From the NCBI GenBank assembly GCA_032622095.1, contig CP136066.1, positions 54,278,609 through 54,342,608 of the forward strand: 64,000 nt of DNA, written 5' to 3'. The position numbers and the translations under genes are program-made. Position 1 is the first letter of the stretch. Each line of letters opens with the position of its first letter. The notes under the pieces are model-generated. The model had not been told where the DNA came from. It worked only from the letters and a program-made list of their open reading frames with translations, and did no database searches. This document shows positions 63,543 to 64,000 of this stretch, in pieces. This DNA comes from Siphonodentalium dalli (taxonomy: Eukaryota; Mollusca; Scaphopoda; Gadilida; Siphonodentaliidae).

Positions 63543-64000
63543 AATTGGTTGAGTTAAAAGTTGATATATATATATTGGTTCATCGATTTTAAAGTTATTT
63601 TGACAGAGAAAAGCTTCCTAGTCAGTCCCACTATTTGGTCAGTTCTGGTGTAACATGAAACTAGCACTAGTCAGTAGTGGTACTGGACTGGGAACCAGTC
63701 ATCTTATGGTTGAGTTAAAAGTTGATGTATACATTGGTTTATCGATTTTCAAGATCTTTTGACATAGAAAAGCTTCCTAGTCAGTTCCACTATTTGGTCA
63801 GTTCTGGTGTGATATGAAAACTAGCACTAGTCAGTAGTGGTGTTGGACTGGGAACCAGTCATCTTATGGTAGAGTCAAAAGTTGATGTATATATTGGTTA
63901 ATCGATTTTCAAGTTATTTTGACAGAGAAAAGCTTCCTAGTCAGTCCCACTATTTGGTCAGTTCTAGTGTGACATGAAAACTAGCACTAGTCAGTAGTGG
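63543..64000. repeat. Monomer array 18, cut by window end
   Basis: Two full monomers (63543, 63704) and 137 bp of a third (63864). Order matches the start of other full units, so the macrosatellite continues beyond the window. Confidence 0.93.

Larger units (their letters stand above)
1..64000. repeat. Composite macrosatellite array, 18 head-to-tail units
   Basis: The whole window is one tandem array. Each unit is a leader, a block of ~160-bp monomers and a 74-bp tail, and the next leader follows with no intervening sequence. Seventeen units are complete and the last is truncated. Unit lengths range from 884 to 9466 bp because monomer number varies from 1 to 55, while leader and tail are nearly invariant. 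No unit is inverted. No gene, RNA gene or unrelated insertion was seen. Near-identity among copies implies recent homogenisation by unequal exchange or conversion. A collapsed or mis-joined assembly cannot be excluded in such sequence. Confidence 0.97.

Overview
The window is a single eukaryotic tandem-repeat region with no supportable protein-coding gene, rRNA or tRNA. It is AT-rich and CpG-poor, has no long open frame on either strand over 64 kb, and is built from a ~160-bp satellite monomer plus a ~649-bp non-satellite 'leader' repeated head to tail. This looks like satellite or macrosatellite heterochromatin of a eukaryote. An invertebrate is plausible, but the sequence alone does not fix the species or the chromosomal site.

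Each composite unit reads, left to right: (1) a leader (about 649 bp, or a 288-bp truncated form) starting ACACCACTGG; (2) 1 to 55 monomers of about 160 bp; (3) a diverged 74-bp half-monomer tail carrying a SalI site; then directly the next leader. I count 18 leaders, all in the same orientation. Their starts are 1, 6134, 10995, 17763, 20244, 25736, 26721, 29989, 30873, 31858, 35126, 37607, 43098, 44083, 46564, 49040, 53428 and 62894. The 17 complete units are 6133, 4861, 6768, 2481, 5492, 985, 3268, 884, 985, 3268, 2481, 5491, 985, 2481, 2476, 4388 and 9466 bp long. The 18th is cut by the window end. About 328 monomers are present in total.

Monomers have two halves. The left ~75 bp is AT-rich. 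The right ~85 bp is a core built from GTCAGT/CTAGT words and several short inverted repeats. Main length classes are 160 bp, 157 bp (GTATGTCGTATA type), 148 bp (missing part of the ATTGGTTT region) and 162 bp (one extra TA). Two 160-bp types tend to alternate as a ~320-bp dimer, and 477-bp trimers occur locally. Nested duplications overlay this: an ~11.9-kb near-identical copy (16451-28369 versus 33814-45731), a 5137-bp tandem copy (25736-30872 onto 30873 onward), a ~3.5-kb tandem copy inside unit 17, and a 320-bp dimer copy in unit 1.

The leader is the least ordinary part. In all 18 copies it keeps a strong TATA-box-like string. At its left edge it carries an inverted fragment of the satellite core, so each unit boundary can form a hairpin. 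The 15 full-length copies also carry a splice-site-like segment. Whether this is a transcribed promoter-bearing cassette or just a fossil insertion that was amplified cannot be decided from sequence alone. No known system could be named with confidence.
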